Below are positions 35,735-48,200 of a stretch of 64,000 nt of DNA, in pieces (position 1 is the first letter of the stretch; each line of letters begins with the position of its first letter). Origin of the DNA: Rhodeus uyekii (taxonomy: Eukaryota > Chordata > Actinopteri > Cypriniformes > Acheilognathidae); the NCBI GenBank assembly GCA_037043235.1, contig JAWRVZ010000181.1, positions 310,001-374,000 on the forward strand, read 5' to 3'. Both the position numbers and the translations under genes were made by a program. The notes beneath the pieces are model-generated. The model was not told the DNA's origin. It made no database searches and saw nothing but the letters and a program-made list of their open reading frames with translations.

Positions 35735-38700
35735 TCAGGCGTCTGTCGAGCTCTTGAGCTGCACCATCTCAGCCTCGTCTTCAGGTTTGGAAGGAGGGGC
35801 TCCATGTTTGCGGTGAAAAAACCCTGCTATCTCCTCAAAGGTCTTCCCTTTTGTTTCAGGTACACGCATGTAGATAAAAACAGTGAAACCGAACAGGAGT
35901 ACTGCAAAAATTACGAAGACATAGCTCCCACAAAGAGCCTAGGGACCAAAGCAAAATTAGATTTTTTCTTATTTTGAAGACCTTATATAGTAATGGCATG
36001 TAAGAGATGCAGGAAACTCTTACCTCTAAATAAGGGAAAAACATGGCAATAATAAAATTGCATGTCCAGTTGCAACATCCAGCTAATGCGATGGCTGCTG
36101 GACGTGGGCCCTGACTGAAAAGCTCCGCCACAATGAACCATGGGATTGGTCCAGGTCCGATCTCAAAGAAAGACACGAACATGAATATGGCCGCCATGCT
36201 GACGTAGCTCATCCATGAGTAAACATCCTGAAAAATAGAATAAAGAGAATAATGAAACAAACACAGACCAGCAACTAAGTCCCACTCTGTCAAATTAAAA
36301 TTTAAACGAGGGTTTTTCCTATTTTATAAATGTAGTCTTTCTTTCATATTTAAAAATGCCAATCATACCTGAAATGCCAGGCCCACCGTCATGGCCACTG
36401 CACAACCGCACATTCCTCCCAACCCAACCAGAGTGAGAGTTCGTCTGCCCGTTCTGTCCACCAAGAATACCTGCAGAACACACATGCAATCACATAATTG
36501 ATAATTGACTGGTCAAGAATCACAAGAATCATCTATGATTGTCTGTTCACCTTAAATACTTCTTGAAGGTACATTCAGTTTTTCAATTATTTATTTATTT
36601 ATTTGACCCATTTACTGACATCTAGTGGTTTCAAACCGTTGAACCAACACATGCTGTATAAGTTGTAGTGATGTATATTTATCCGTACATATTATAATTC
36701 ATTTTTATTTTTATTCAAAATATTTTATTTATCTACCATTTGATACTAGTTTTTTTATTAGAATTTAAGATTTTTAATTTGTTTAATATTTGTTATTAAT
36801 CATTTTTACTTTGTTTTTCTTTCTTTCTTGCAGTTTAGTGGTTATGATTCCACATTACCACCTGATTTTAGGGGTTCCCCACCATCAAAATCACAATTCA
36901 GCCCCCAAAGTAAAAGGCTGGTTATGCGATCGCAACATGGCGGCCTTCATGAGGCAACCCGTTCCATGTATTTTTATTACGCTGTTTTTGTCTGACTTTC
37001 TGTAACAAATTTATATCTCACAACTCTGATTTTCTCCCACAATTGTGAATTTATATCTCACAATTCTGTCTTTTTACTCAAAACTACAAGTTTATATCCT
37101 ACAATCATAATTCTGATATGAGAATATTTTTTTTAAAACATTCAGAACTGTTAAATATAAATTCACAAAATTGTATGTTGAAATTGTACATTGTATGGTA
37201 TATGTTTAGTGACTTAATTTCTTTAGATCTAAACCCTTTTTGAAGAAAAAAATGACTGTCTAATGCATTGTGCTTTGAAATTTGATTATTTGATTTAGAG
37301 TAGCTATTGACTCAAAACAGTTTTCACTTGCAGTCTGCCCTTGAACCAGCAGAGATAAACACTGCCAAGTCCCGATAACATGTGCCTGCTCTCCAGCCCT
37401 ATGAGCCGACAGACCTCTGCAGATCAAGTAGTTATTATAACTTATTGTAGAATCCGTTCACAAGATTCAAGCTGAGGTGTCTCACTGCTGGGTCATGTTA
37501 TGTAGCATACTATGTATAAAATGAGCATGATTGAAGATACATGTATCTGCAAAAATCTTAAACTGAAATTTTGACCATTTTTCAGCATACTGCTAATGAG
37601 TGTTGCTCTGGCTTTCGCTTGTAACAATTGCAGGCTGTTGTCTAAAGAAACATGCACTGAACTGAGTTGGATTTATCTACAATATCAGTCTTGAGTTCCT
37701 GTTAAAAAGCATTAAAGGAAACTAAGACCCAAGTGGCAACAGCACTCTGCTGTTTCTAAGAGATGAGAGCCTGTTCCTCAGCACCCGATGTTTGCCTTTA
37801 AATTAGTGTCTGTTTACCGACACAAGGGTGAAAATGATGTTTATAACTCCCACTCCAATGGTAGCATACACAGGCTGACCGACCCCTGCAGTCTGGAAGA
37901 TCGAAGTAGAGTAATAAAAGATCTAGAAAAAAACACAAAGGCAAGATCAAATATTACTGTTGTCTAATGGTAATGAGTCCATAAAACTTCAATCGAAATG
38001 TTTTTTCAATAAAATGGGAGTAGGTAAATTGAGCGTACAGCGTTGATTCCAGAGAACTGCTGGGAGAAATGCATCATCAGGGCCACAAAGAGCTGCTGGC
38101 GGTAAAAAGAAGAACGGACCAGCCGTAGGATGGACATTTTCGCCTCTTTCATGGCCTCCTCCTTCTCTGCCTGCATCTCTGCTATATCCTTTGAGGTGTC
38201 ATAATCTCCCTTCAGCCTTTTCAGATCTACCAGCAGGAAAATGGACAGCAACAACTGAGCATCATTATTTTGTCAGATCTTTAGCGACATTCAGAATGAA
38301 GTTCTGATGGTGCCAAGAACAATAACTATGATGATAAAAGTTATTGTTACTTTTTAAAAATCGCTTAACCCTAAGAGAACCCCTCTTGGTCAGGCGTCAA
38401 AGCATTTCACTACATGTTGTACTGTGTATGATTTGTATGTGACAAATAAAACTTGAACTTGAATAGCAGAGTCCACATTACGACTATAATGACATGACAC
38501 AGAGAAAACAATATTTTATAGAATCCCTTTTATTTTTAAAGAATATTTGTTAGTGAAGAGACTAATATCATTTTCACTACAGTATTCATTCTTGGTGTGA
38601 AAAGGCCTTTAGAGAGAAGAGAATTAATTAAATTGTAGAAAATGCAAATTTTTTATGACAGTGTTTTAATGGTACGTTAAAAAAATACTTTAGAATAGTC

Positions 38701-41700
38701 ACAATGTTATAAGAATAATATTTACGAGTGTGTGTAAAAAGGCTTGCTTATAGGAAAAGGCAATGCAGAAAATGGATGCGGAGATTAGATTGACTAGCAT
38801 GTGTTATTATTTACTAAGAAGGAATACATTTGGCAAATCAGCACAGAGTTTTCCGTAGCATCCGCCAGCGCCTATGAACAGTAGGAAATTAAATTTATGA
38901 AGGAGAAATAACCAGACAGACATTCAGGAAATTGTCTGTTTTGTGCAATCTGTAATAGCAGCCAGTGGTCAACTCCATTTCACTGTAAGGTTACTTTCCT
39001 TATCCTCATAATACTGTGACTTCAGTCTCACAAAACTTTATCCTTGTAATTTATCCATGCTTTCCTGTAGCTCAATCAGTTGAGCATTGGTGCTTACAAC
39101 ACCAAGGTCATGGGTTCGATCCCAGGGAAAGAAATAACTGATTCGATGTGTTCCTTGAATGCAATTTAAGTCGCTTTGGATGAAAGTGTCTGCCAAATGC
39201 ATAAATGTACGGTAAAATGACTTTATTTTTTAATACTTTCAGACTAAAGTTTAAGCCTATTAAGAGATTATTCTCAAATGTTTTTATTTTTAACATTGCA
39301 CAAAGCATACAGTTTTTGAGAGTAGAGTGAGAAGGCTTTGCCACATACTCTTGCGTGCTTCTTCCACTTTGCCCAGTTTGATGTAGAGATATCGAGGACT
39401 CTCTGGACACAGAAGCAGCAACAGACTCTGCAGGATGGCAGGAGCTCCAGAAAGACCCAGCAGCACGTGCCACATGTCGTCATTTCCCAGTAGGAACTCC
39501 AGACCAATGACCTGTAGATAACAAGGACACCTGCACACATCTTACAGCTGAAAAAGATCAAATAACTCCAATGAAAGGTTCCTTTTTTGAAAGTGATAAA
39601 GATCAAGAGCAGATCATGTGACCTTAGACCACATAAGTATTTTTACTTTTAATATAAATTCAAACTAGAAAGCGTTGCTATTTGTGTTTGTCTTTGTTTA
39701 TCTCAATTGTTTTTGGTGATTGTTAAAGTGATTTTCCATGGAAGGTCATGTATGATCATGCTCTTTTGCTTAATTCAATTAAATATTTATTTCCAGCTAT
39801 GAACTGATGAATCTTTATGTTTTTGTTGATTAAATCTATTATAAAAGTGGCACTCACTTGACTAATAAGGATGCCAATTACAATAGCCAGTTGGTGGAGC
39901 GCTCCCATAGCCCCTCTGTACTTCATTGGAGAAATCTCTCCAATGTACAGGGGCACCAGACCAGATGAGAGACCTATAACACATACAATATGTCACGTAA
40001 ATATGCAGCTAAAACATATTGCATATACATACAAAATGTATGCAGTGCAATGTAATAAAAACAAATATGTAAAATACATTTAAGTAAATATCTGTCATGA
40101 AAAAAATGCCTAGTGTGTCAGATAATCTTAGCATTTCTATTGATATCTGATCAATATATATATATATATATATATATTGTATAGATATATAGATATATAT
40201 ATAGATCAGATATCAATAGAAATGCTAAGATATATATATATATATGTTGTTATTATTGTAGCAAGGTTGTTATTATTAAAAACCTGCCTCCTTTTTATCT
40301 TACGTGTTCTACTTGTTTTTTCTTGTTTTTAATATACTTTAAATAAATGTTTACTCCATTTTTTAATTCTTCATTTATTGTTATTTTTATTTCTTATGGA
40401 TCAATTACGATTAGCTGTTGAATGATTAAAAAAAATCCTTTCAAATGGGCCTTTCTCTCAAGATTCTCTGAAGGGCAATGTTCTGTCTTACCACAGTACA
40501 GTCCCATGATAGCACGTCCTGCTATCACCATGAAGTAAGGTGTGCCCATCTTAGCCAGACCCATGAGCAGCCCAGCTGTTATGGCAAGGACATTTATTGC
40601 CAGCATGCCTTTGATCCTGTAAATTAATATTATACAGAGAAGACCACACGTGACTCACGTTCTGCTGTATCTGAACATATTTTAAGATAACGGAATCTGG
40701 AACTATTTCTTGCACTTTACATCCTCGAGAAATGTTTGTTTTATCTTATCACAAATAATCCTTTAAAAGTTCACAGATACTCCACCTTCCACGGAAGTCG
40801 CTAACAAAGCTCACTAGAAAGGAGGACACAATGCCTCCAACGGAGAAGCAGGCCACAGACAAGGACCAGTACATGATCACAGAAGGATCAGAAGCTGTTG
40901 TGGTGTTTCCTCCACTACGGGCCAGTTCCTCATTATAGACGCCAAGAGATCTTGCATAGTGCTTCTCAATGACCTACAAACACAAATGACTACATTTAAA
41001 ATTGTATGTAATTGGCAGACATTTTCATCCAAAGCGTCTTACGTCGCAGTCAAGGTACACACTGCCAATAACAAATCCAATCCTAATAGAGATACAGAAC
41101 AATAGTCCTTTCTCTTCAAGATATAATCTTAAGCAGATAAATCCATATCAGAATGCAGTTGGGAGTGTGAAGGTTGAAATGATGGTGTGATGACCGACCT
41201 TCTGTGGGGCATTGATGACGCCCAGGCTGTATCCCATCTGCAGAGAGCCAAGTGCAGCTGTGAACACTGCCAGAGCGAGTGTGCCTGTTAACTGCTGCGA
41301 GGCAGGAAATCAGGAAACGTTAACACACACACAGGCCGATATAAAAGTTCATTTACTGTATTGATTCATTGTTGAAGTGAAATTAGGGCAACACTTTATA
41401 AAAAAGTTTAATTTGATAACATTAGTTAATAAATAAAATGAATAATATTTCTACAGCATTTCATTTGAACTACTGTGAATCTTAACATTATTTGTTAATT
41501 ATTTGTAATGCACAGTGAACAATGGTTAATAAATGCTGTAAAAATATGTTGCTCATCATTAGCTCATGTTGGATAATGCATTTACTAAAGGAGTCTTTAT
41601 TGCTACCGAACTTAGTAAAATGATCTTCAAGTCATGTTTCACTCTTATTTTATATAATCTAAAATTAAGGTTTTGAACTGATTGAAAGAGAAACGTTTGT

Positions 41701-43049
41701 GAACTAAAATATAATACATACGTTTTAATCAAAATGTTTTTATGTAACCCTTAAACTCATGCCTCGGGTATTTAGTGACCCGGGACATCATTCATTACCC
41801 TACTCCTCATTAATATTTTATTAGTATTCCTCAATCAATTCATTATAAACAATATAACAAGAAGAAAACAGTAGAGCAAGTATATTTTTTTCTACACAAC
41901 AATAAATGAATCTTTGATAACTGAATAAGCGCAATTCACTTTTATTCCAGAAGGTGCCAATATCTAATACACAATGATAAAATGATGTTTCACTCATCGT
42001 TACGGCAGGCAGAAAACAAAAAAGAATAGGAAGCATCATCAAATAGTCTCTTGATGTTGGATCTGGTGAAGCAGCAGTCAGTAAACAAAATATTGATTTT
42101 GAAGATGTTGAAATTGATAGTTTTGAGAATATGTTTGAGATGGTGAATATGAGCCAGATGCTGAATGTACTGGGAAATGAGCACAGACAAGGATGGTATA
42201 AAACATCTGCTGTCAAAACATCAACTCAACCTGTCCCAATTCCAAAAGGGAACAAAATATTTTATTAATATATTATTTTATTCTTCTGCAATAGTTACTC
42301 CAATATCAGAAGAGTTGTATTATCAAAACAGGTAGAGATCCATTCATTCTAGATAGACAACAAATATGTAACAAACATTCATGCATTTAAGGGTTACATG
42401 AATACCAAAATGAAGATTGTAAAAATATGCTTGAACATTTGATTTTAGCATAATGAAGACAAAGTTGAATTAACATTTCACTCTGCATAATTATGTAATG
42501 CAACAAAGTATGCTTATAAAATATCTGAAATGTAGATAAATGCAATCATAAAATAAAATTGTGCAATCAAATACATAGGCAAAGCCCGAATAAACAAAAA
42601 AAGCAGCTCTTTATAGACCCAAAATCTCTAGCAATATTAACTGAACTGTGAATTTAACAGTGTGTCCATGTTAGACATTTATGGGCTACATTTATCTGCT
42701 ATAGTAACAACAATGCGCAATTACAAGCAGCCTTGCTAAATGTGTGTTTAGAGCAGGTACATTACCAAGCACTTCTTAAACAGTCATATAAACAGAATGA
42801 TCAACTCCTTATCATATTTTGTCAAATCACAGTAACAATGACAAATCCAGAAACAATCCTATTATGAATAATATCTGCATTCATGATTTTGCTCTCATTC
42901 ATACAGTAAATTCAAAACATTCCACAAATATTTTTTTTATATTAGAAAAGCATTTAGCACGATCAACTGATCATAGACTCGCATAAAGCTGCATTCTTAC
43001 TATCCTTTTTAACTCATGAAAATGGATCAAATAAATTTACCTTCTCCAT
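35735..43049 (-). CDS. slc2a2: Solute carrier family 2 member 2, GLUT2 glucose transporter (eleven coding exons)
   Basis: Encodes a 498-residue (or 499, see the NAGNAG finding) class I facilitative hexose transporter of the plasma membrane, the low-affinity GLUT2 of liver, intestine, kidney and pancreatic beta cells. Exons 5' to 3': 43049-43041, 41291-41199, 40973-40786, 40616-40492, 39973-39858, 39511-39349, 38226-38039, 37922-37818, 36470-36369, 36227-36024, 35938-35735. All introns are GT-AG and the phases add up without a break. Family marks: GRIK after TM2, PESPR at about 213-217, QQFSGIN in TM7, DRTGRR, GPGPIPWF and PETKG at about 458-462. The large first extracellular loop has N57-T-T, matching the known GLUT2 glycosylation site. 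TM7 has His-Phe-Ser where GLUT1/3/4 have Gln-Leu-Ser, as expected for GLUT2. The start was chosen because only ATG-GAG-AAG joins exon 2 in frame, giving a three-residue first exon like mammalian GLUT2's very short one. The human protein is 524 residues. Confidence 0.96.
38378..38456 (+). repeat. LINE 3'-end fragment in slc2a2 intron 7-region
   Basis: The stretch ends in TGACAAATAAAACTTGAA followed by a short A/T-rich tail, a form I know from 3' ends of fish non-LTR retrotransposons. Only about 80 bp remain. Confidence 0.4.
39066..39210 (+). mobile_element. tRNA-derived V-SINE in slc2a2 intron
   Basis: The head looks like a tRNA gene, with an A-box-like TAGCTCAATCAGTTGAGC and a B box GGTTCGATCCC. 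It is followed by an unrelated body and the conserved V-SINE tail GTCGCTTTGGATGAAAGTGT and CTGCCAAATGCATAAATGTA. It sits between slc2a2 exons ending 39349 and starting 38226. Confidence 0.8.
40127..40229. repeat. 26-bp perfect inverted repeat with AT-repeat loop
   Basis: Arms at 40127-40152 and 40204-40229 are exact reverse complements. The 51-nt spacer is almost pure TA/GATA-type repeat. The structure lies in the slc2a2 intron between exons 39973-39858 and 40616-40492. Confidence 0.85.
41015..41078 (-). repeat. V-SINE tail fragment
   Basis: Read on the minus strand, the segment carries the degenerate V-SINE tail (AAGACGCTTTGGATGAAAAT then GTCTGCCAATTACA). The tRNA-like head is missing, so it is a fragment. 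It lies in the slc2a2 intron between exons at 41199 and 40973. Confidence 0.5.
41385..41605 (+). repeat. Dispersed cyprinid repeat (GGCAACACTTTATAA family)
   Basis: The start GGCAACACTTTATAA and the following 'GTTAATAAATAA' and 'TAATGCA...' motifs match a repeat family abundant in cyprinid genomes. A related copy begins at 5304. It is non-coding and lies in the first slc2a2 intron. Confidence 0.5.
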
Positions 43050-43598
43050 TTTGCATGAAGTACCAGGAAAAGCAGCTCTTAGTCATTAATAGTGGCTCCA
43101 AGGTTCTCGGTTGCTTTCCCAATACTCCGTAAATGATCAATCCTGTCACTGCAGGATCATGCTGCACATGTGTGCTGCGCTGGAGACCTTCTGCCCTGAT
43201 CCACTAATGATGTCCATGTCTCACCCCTGTTTATATGACGCTTCAGCAAAATCATATCCCCACCGAGTAACAAAAAACTTTTATTTCACTCTCAACTGTG
43301 GTGAAAATGATTGACAGAAAAACATACATGCTATTAAGGGATTTTTAATGAATGTTTGGGGTGCAAATACCGAAGAATGTCAGGTGTCAGCGTCGCAAGA
43401 TTGGTGCTTTTTATGCATAGCGCAACAAAATGGCTGGAATAGACTATGTGCTTGTGCAAGAAGAGTTAATGTATTACACCTATCTGAGCAAAGTTCTCAG
43501 TGCTCAGAGATACTGGTGCTTTCATGAGCTCTGTAAAAATAGCAAAGATTCAACAGAGGGAGGGGACACAAAGACACAAGACAAAGAAGGTAATTTGT
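43050..43598 (-). promoter_or_regulatory. slc2a2 5' UTR and promoter interval with HNF1-like site
   Basis: Only about 550 bp separate the slc2a2 start codon from the probable tnik polyadenylation signal, so the promoter is compact. On the minus strand ATTAATGACTAAG (43090-43078), about 29 nt before the ATG, matches 9 of the 12 defined positions of the HNF1 palindrome GTTAATNATTAAC. HNF1 regulation of mammalian SLC2A2, including from the 5' UTR, is established; its use here is inferred. No clear TATA box was identified. Confidence 0.5.
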
Positions 43599-45278
43599 TT
43601 TATTTTTTCTTATCATAAAATAAGAACCAAAAAACAAAAAGAGGACATAGTGCTTCTATCACCGTAAAATAACTGAAAATCTTGCTTACAGCTTCTGAAA
43701 GAATGACGATCATTAAAAATGTATTAAGACAGAAACATTAAGTAACCATTCTTGAGTGTCAAATAAAGTAGTTCATTAAAAGAGCTCAGTGAGGTTCTTT
43801 CCTAGCACTGGCTGAACACAGTGTTTCACACAGCATACGTTACATACATCAGCAGGACATTATTGCTAAAAACCCTCTCATTCCCTTCTCCATTAAAATA
43901 TCTTCTTTTGCTATGTAAGAGATGTGAAAGAAATATAAATATCTATATAGTGTGCAAACATCAAGTGACTTGAGAACACCTAAAGCATTGAACTGAGGAC
44001 AATGGAAAACAATCATCTGAAAAAAGACAATACATTACGGTTCATATCTGTTAGATCAACATGTGTGATATTTTAGTCCAAGAGACCAGATAAAAGACAC
44101 TTTTCCCTTTTTGGAATGTTTTCTGCCTCAGGTTTATTTGGCTAAATGAGCATTGCAGAAAAATAAAACTGCAAGAAGCTACAGCTTAATACATCAATGC
44201 CAAAGCCTTATATATCCAAATGATGGCTGAGAGGTAAAAATTATGGCATATGATAGAAAATCAATGTGTCTTTAATGGTTGATTTCACACAGGTTAACTT
44301 GTGCTAGGCACTATAAGGAAATCTAAATGAGTCAACATCAATTCTCAATAGTAACTGAAATACAGGTGCTTTTATCCTTTTTCTTATTTTGTATATCTCA
44401 GATATATCGTTGCTCTGACATACGCGTCACACAACATCTGATCCAGTGTCTACACAAACATGCAGCCAGTGAGGGGGAGAAGTTTCTTCCATATATTTTG
44501 TGCACCCGTTTCATCACGTTTCAAACATTCCAAAAAGGACCAAAGTAGTTAAAGAAATAATTCAAAGCATGGTTTGCAACTTAAAGATTCATTCATGATC
44601 CGTTCAACCGTCTTTCCAACCTCAAAGCTATAAAACAAACTAAACTATATTTTGATACAGTACTTTTGATAAATGTACAGTTTATGGATCTTGTTGGCAA
44701 TATACAAATGAGCACCAGTGTTATTAGATTCTTTTGAGCATGTCTTTCTCTACTGAGAAATCAGACAAAAACAGGCATCACAGATATTTGTGAAACTGGC
44801 AGAACTGTTTGCCAATATCGTAAAGTGTAACATCAAGAGACTAAAGCTTGGTCTTAGCCTGAGTGCTTACTAATGTTAACCCCATATTTGTTATCTTTTA
44901 AATGCTGTCCAATTCTTTACAATCATGCAACTGACTAAAATTCATTGGAAACTGAAAAAAGTCAATCAAAACCAATGGGAAACCAGGGACAGGAATGTAA
45001 AGGGGAGGATCCTAAAGAACAGGCTTTACCAGAGGCCACAAATAAGGTCTAAAACGGAGTTCAAGTTAATCAGCCCCTCTACTGGGAACTGTACGCCACT
45101 GCAGGTGACATCAGACACTGCACCTCCATGAGCCGTGTGCTCTCCCAATGGGACGGAGTCCTCAGAGTCTCTAAAACGTTTTAAAAATGCTTCTCGGAGC
45201 AAAGTGTCAATGTACCGTGCGCTCACAGATGCAATGCTGACAGGAAAAAGGCTCCACAGTGTTGGGTCTGCTGAAGCT
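43599..45278 (-). other. tnik 3' UTR with candidate polyadenylation signals
   Basis: The ~1.7 kb downstream of the tnik stop codon has no gene-like ORF and few repeats, as expected for a long 3' UTR. AATAAA occurs on the minus strand at 43604-43599, and another near 44,130. The true cleavage site cannot be chosen from sequence alone. Confidence 0.45.
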
Positions 45279-48200
45279 TCACCAGTTCATCAAAGAGTTC
45301 CTGTTCAGCGTCATGAAGAACACCTGACTGCTACCTCCTGATCGGACCGAGGCGAAGAACACCTGCAGAACAAAACGGGAACTGTTAGCCTGTCCAAAAT
45401 GATTTAGATAAACAATAACATTTATGTTTGGAGATTACATAAAAGCACAAATCCAGTCGACACTATGAGGACGCTGAAGAGCCTAACCTTGTCATTCCTC
45501 TCGCAGAGAAACTTCAGTCTCTGAGCTCTCTTGTGCATAAAAACTCCATCCAGGTGGCCCGTTTCAACAGAGCGGATCTCAATGGCTTTCTCTCCCCAGC
45601 CCATGATCTGGTTGGAGTGGATATAAGCTGCAAAACAGAACAACTTTTTGAGTTCTGACAACCTAGCTCCTAATGTGAAAAACTATTATTTTTCTTTTTA
45701 AAAAGACTTGGTATCATCAGCTATTAAAAACACCCTGTTTGTGATTATTATTCTCAGTTGTAGTTTTTTGTGTGGGATATTGTGTTCAATTCTTGGGGAT
45801 TGATAGATCAAAGGGACAGTTCACTAATAAATTAATAATTAGAAACACCGTAGTAGTCATTAATGCAGAATGACCAAGCAGCTTTTTTCCACATAATGAC
45901 AGTGAATAGGGACAATGGCTTCAAGTTAGACTTTTACTGATTTAACTACATAAAAAAAGCTACATGGATGAGACACATACACACACAAACACGTATTATT
46001 ATTTTATTTTTTTGAAGGTCTCAATCAACTTTCATTTAATTAAATAAAACAGTTTGTACATTTGTAAAAATTTCGGCACAGCTTCCTATATAAAATTGGA
46101 TAAGCAAGAATATCGAATTTTACTCAAACATACAGTACAATAAAAATTGATTTCTTAATTGTTTAAATCATTTTAAAATGTAAACTATATAATTGCCCAA
46201 CTCTAATCTGAAAAATGCAACTAAGGCATGAGGATATTAAGATTTTATAAACATTAACATCAGGACTTCTTTCCATTTATAGTCAATTTTTTCACCAACC
46301 CACAGACGATTAACAAGCATTGCATAGGAATCGGCCTAAAAATGAATAACTCTGTCCACGAACACTACCAATAATTATAACAGCCTGCCAAATAAGAGTA
46401 GCTCTGCCCAAACACTTTCCCATTAAATTTATTATATATGATAAAGCATGCCAAAATCCCTAAATTCTCCAGATAATGTGTTACACAAACCAGCTCACAC
46501 ACACATAATCATGTTCATACTCCTCAAAACATGAGAGAAGTTGAAGTCAAGTTCAAATTTTATGAACTCTGGGTGAACTACTTCTATCTCCTCCCACAAG
46601 GCAGAGGATTGTGTGGCGGCCCTTTGTTGTTTTCATGCACTTCTGCGGGCTTCACATCCCTCAAGCTTCGCTCATGAGCTGGCAGAACAAGCTAACATAA
46701 GACACTGCGGTAGAGGCCAATCGGATTTCAGTGCCACTGTGAATGTGGAATAAGGGTGACAAAAACCTAACATATTTTGCCATGTTGATTAATAAGTATT
46801 CTTGGAAGATACATATTTGCTCAATTGAATAAGAGTCATTCTCTGGTCAATATGACTACCGTATTTTCCGCACCATAAGGTGCACCGGTTTATAAGGTGT
46901 GCGCTAAATCATACGGTCCAAAAAAAAAAAAAAAAGGTAACGGAAGCAAAACAGTGAGTTTAGTTGACCTTTATTCCACTATTTAACAATAAACTCACAT
47001 TATGTTTTAAGTAATCCATCCAAATCCATCAAAGTCATCCTCTTTTGTGTCTGAATTGAACAGCTGGGAAATTTCACCATCAAACATGCCGGTGTTGTAC
47101 CAAAATCTGACTTATGGTTTATCGCTGCCAGCGTACGTACAGTAGATATTACATAATGTTCTCTGATTGGTTTATCGCTGCCAGCATATGTAATGTACGC
47201 ATTGTTATAATTATTGTACGCATACTGTTGTAACGTGAGGTTTAAAATATTCAAATTGTTCTGATGCCCAGATAAAAGAAACAAGTGACAACGAGCTGGC
47301 GTATTTTCCTCGGGTTTAATGAAATGCCTTTAACGCCGACACACTCATTCTCATTGATCAGAGTCCTGAGTTATGCAAAGTACAGAAACAAACATTCACC
47401 CACGTCACAACGAAAGGAAGAGTACAAAAGTCAGTAGAGCGGTTATCTCACCTCCCGACATATCTCAAAGGTATTAAGCGCATGCACAGTTGTGAATACA
47501 ACATAAAAACCTTAAGTGACCGTTACACTGTGTCAGCGGGAAATGGTCCGACAGTCAATCAAGCGGAGCGCTTACCAAAGTCGCACAACAACATTTTGAC
47601 AGATTTTGGAACTCGGTGCACACATGAGGCGCACCAGACTATTAGGCGCATAGGCCGATTTTTGAGAAAATTTAAGGCTTTTAGGTGCGCCCTATAGTGA
47701 AAAATACGGTAGTTTATCTTTTGTACAGCGGGGATGGTTACTGGCGTATGCTTCTATTGAAACAAACTCACCAACAGAGGTGGGCATCTCTCCCCACTGC
47801 AAGACCACATCCTTGGTGATTCTGCCATACGTGTTGACATAAACGCCCTCATCTTCATAACACAGCAGCATCTCCATGCCATCAGTCTTAGGAAGCACCA
47901 CGATGGCATGAGGGGTCACACTGCTCTGAATCTAAAAGAGAGAGAGATTTAGAAAACATTTTTTTATTTGCAAATCATGCTGCAGTGCTTAAGAGGACCA
48001 CATACTCAGTTTATATCTATTCATTGCATAAAGTATAGTACTCAGCCATGGTTCATCTATATGGGCCGGCCAAAATATACATCCATTAGAAAGATCTCTA
48101 TATGAACTAAAATCGTAAATGTGTTCAGCATTATGCAACAAATATTTTTTGCATTTTCTAGACTATTTTTTTGTTGCAAATAGGACAAGATACGCAATTT

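Noticed and set aside
39066..39135. tRNA gene
   Set aside because: A and B boxes are present, but the acceptor stem does not close and a V-SINE tail follows. It is a SINE.
41821..42216. 131-codon ORF on the minus strand in the first slc2a2 intron
   Set aside because: No domain, AT-driven composition, no usable splice sites in phase with slc2a2.
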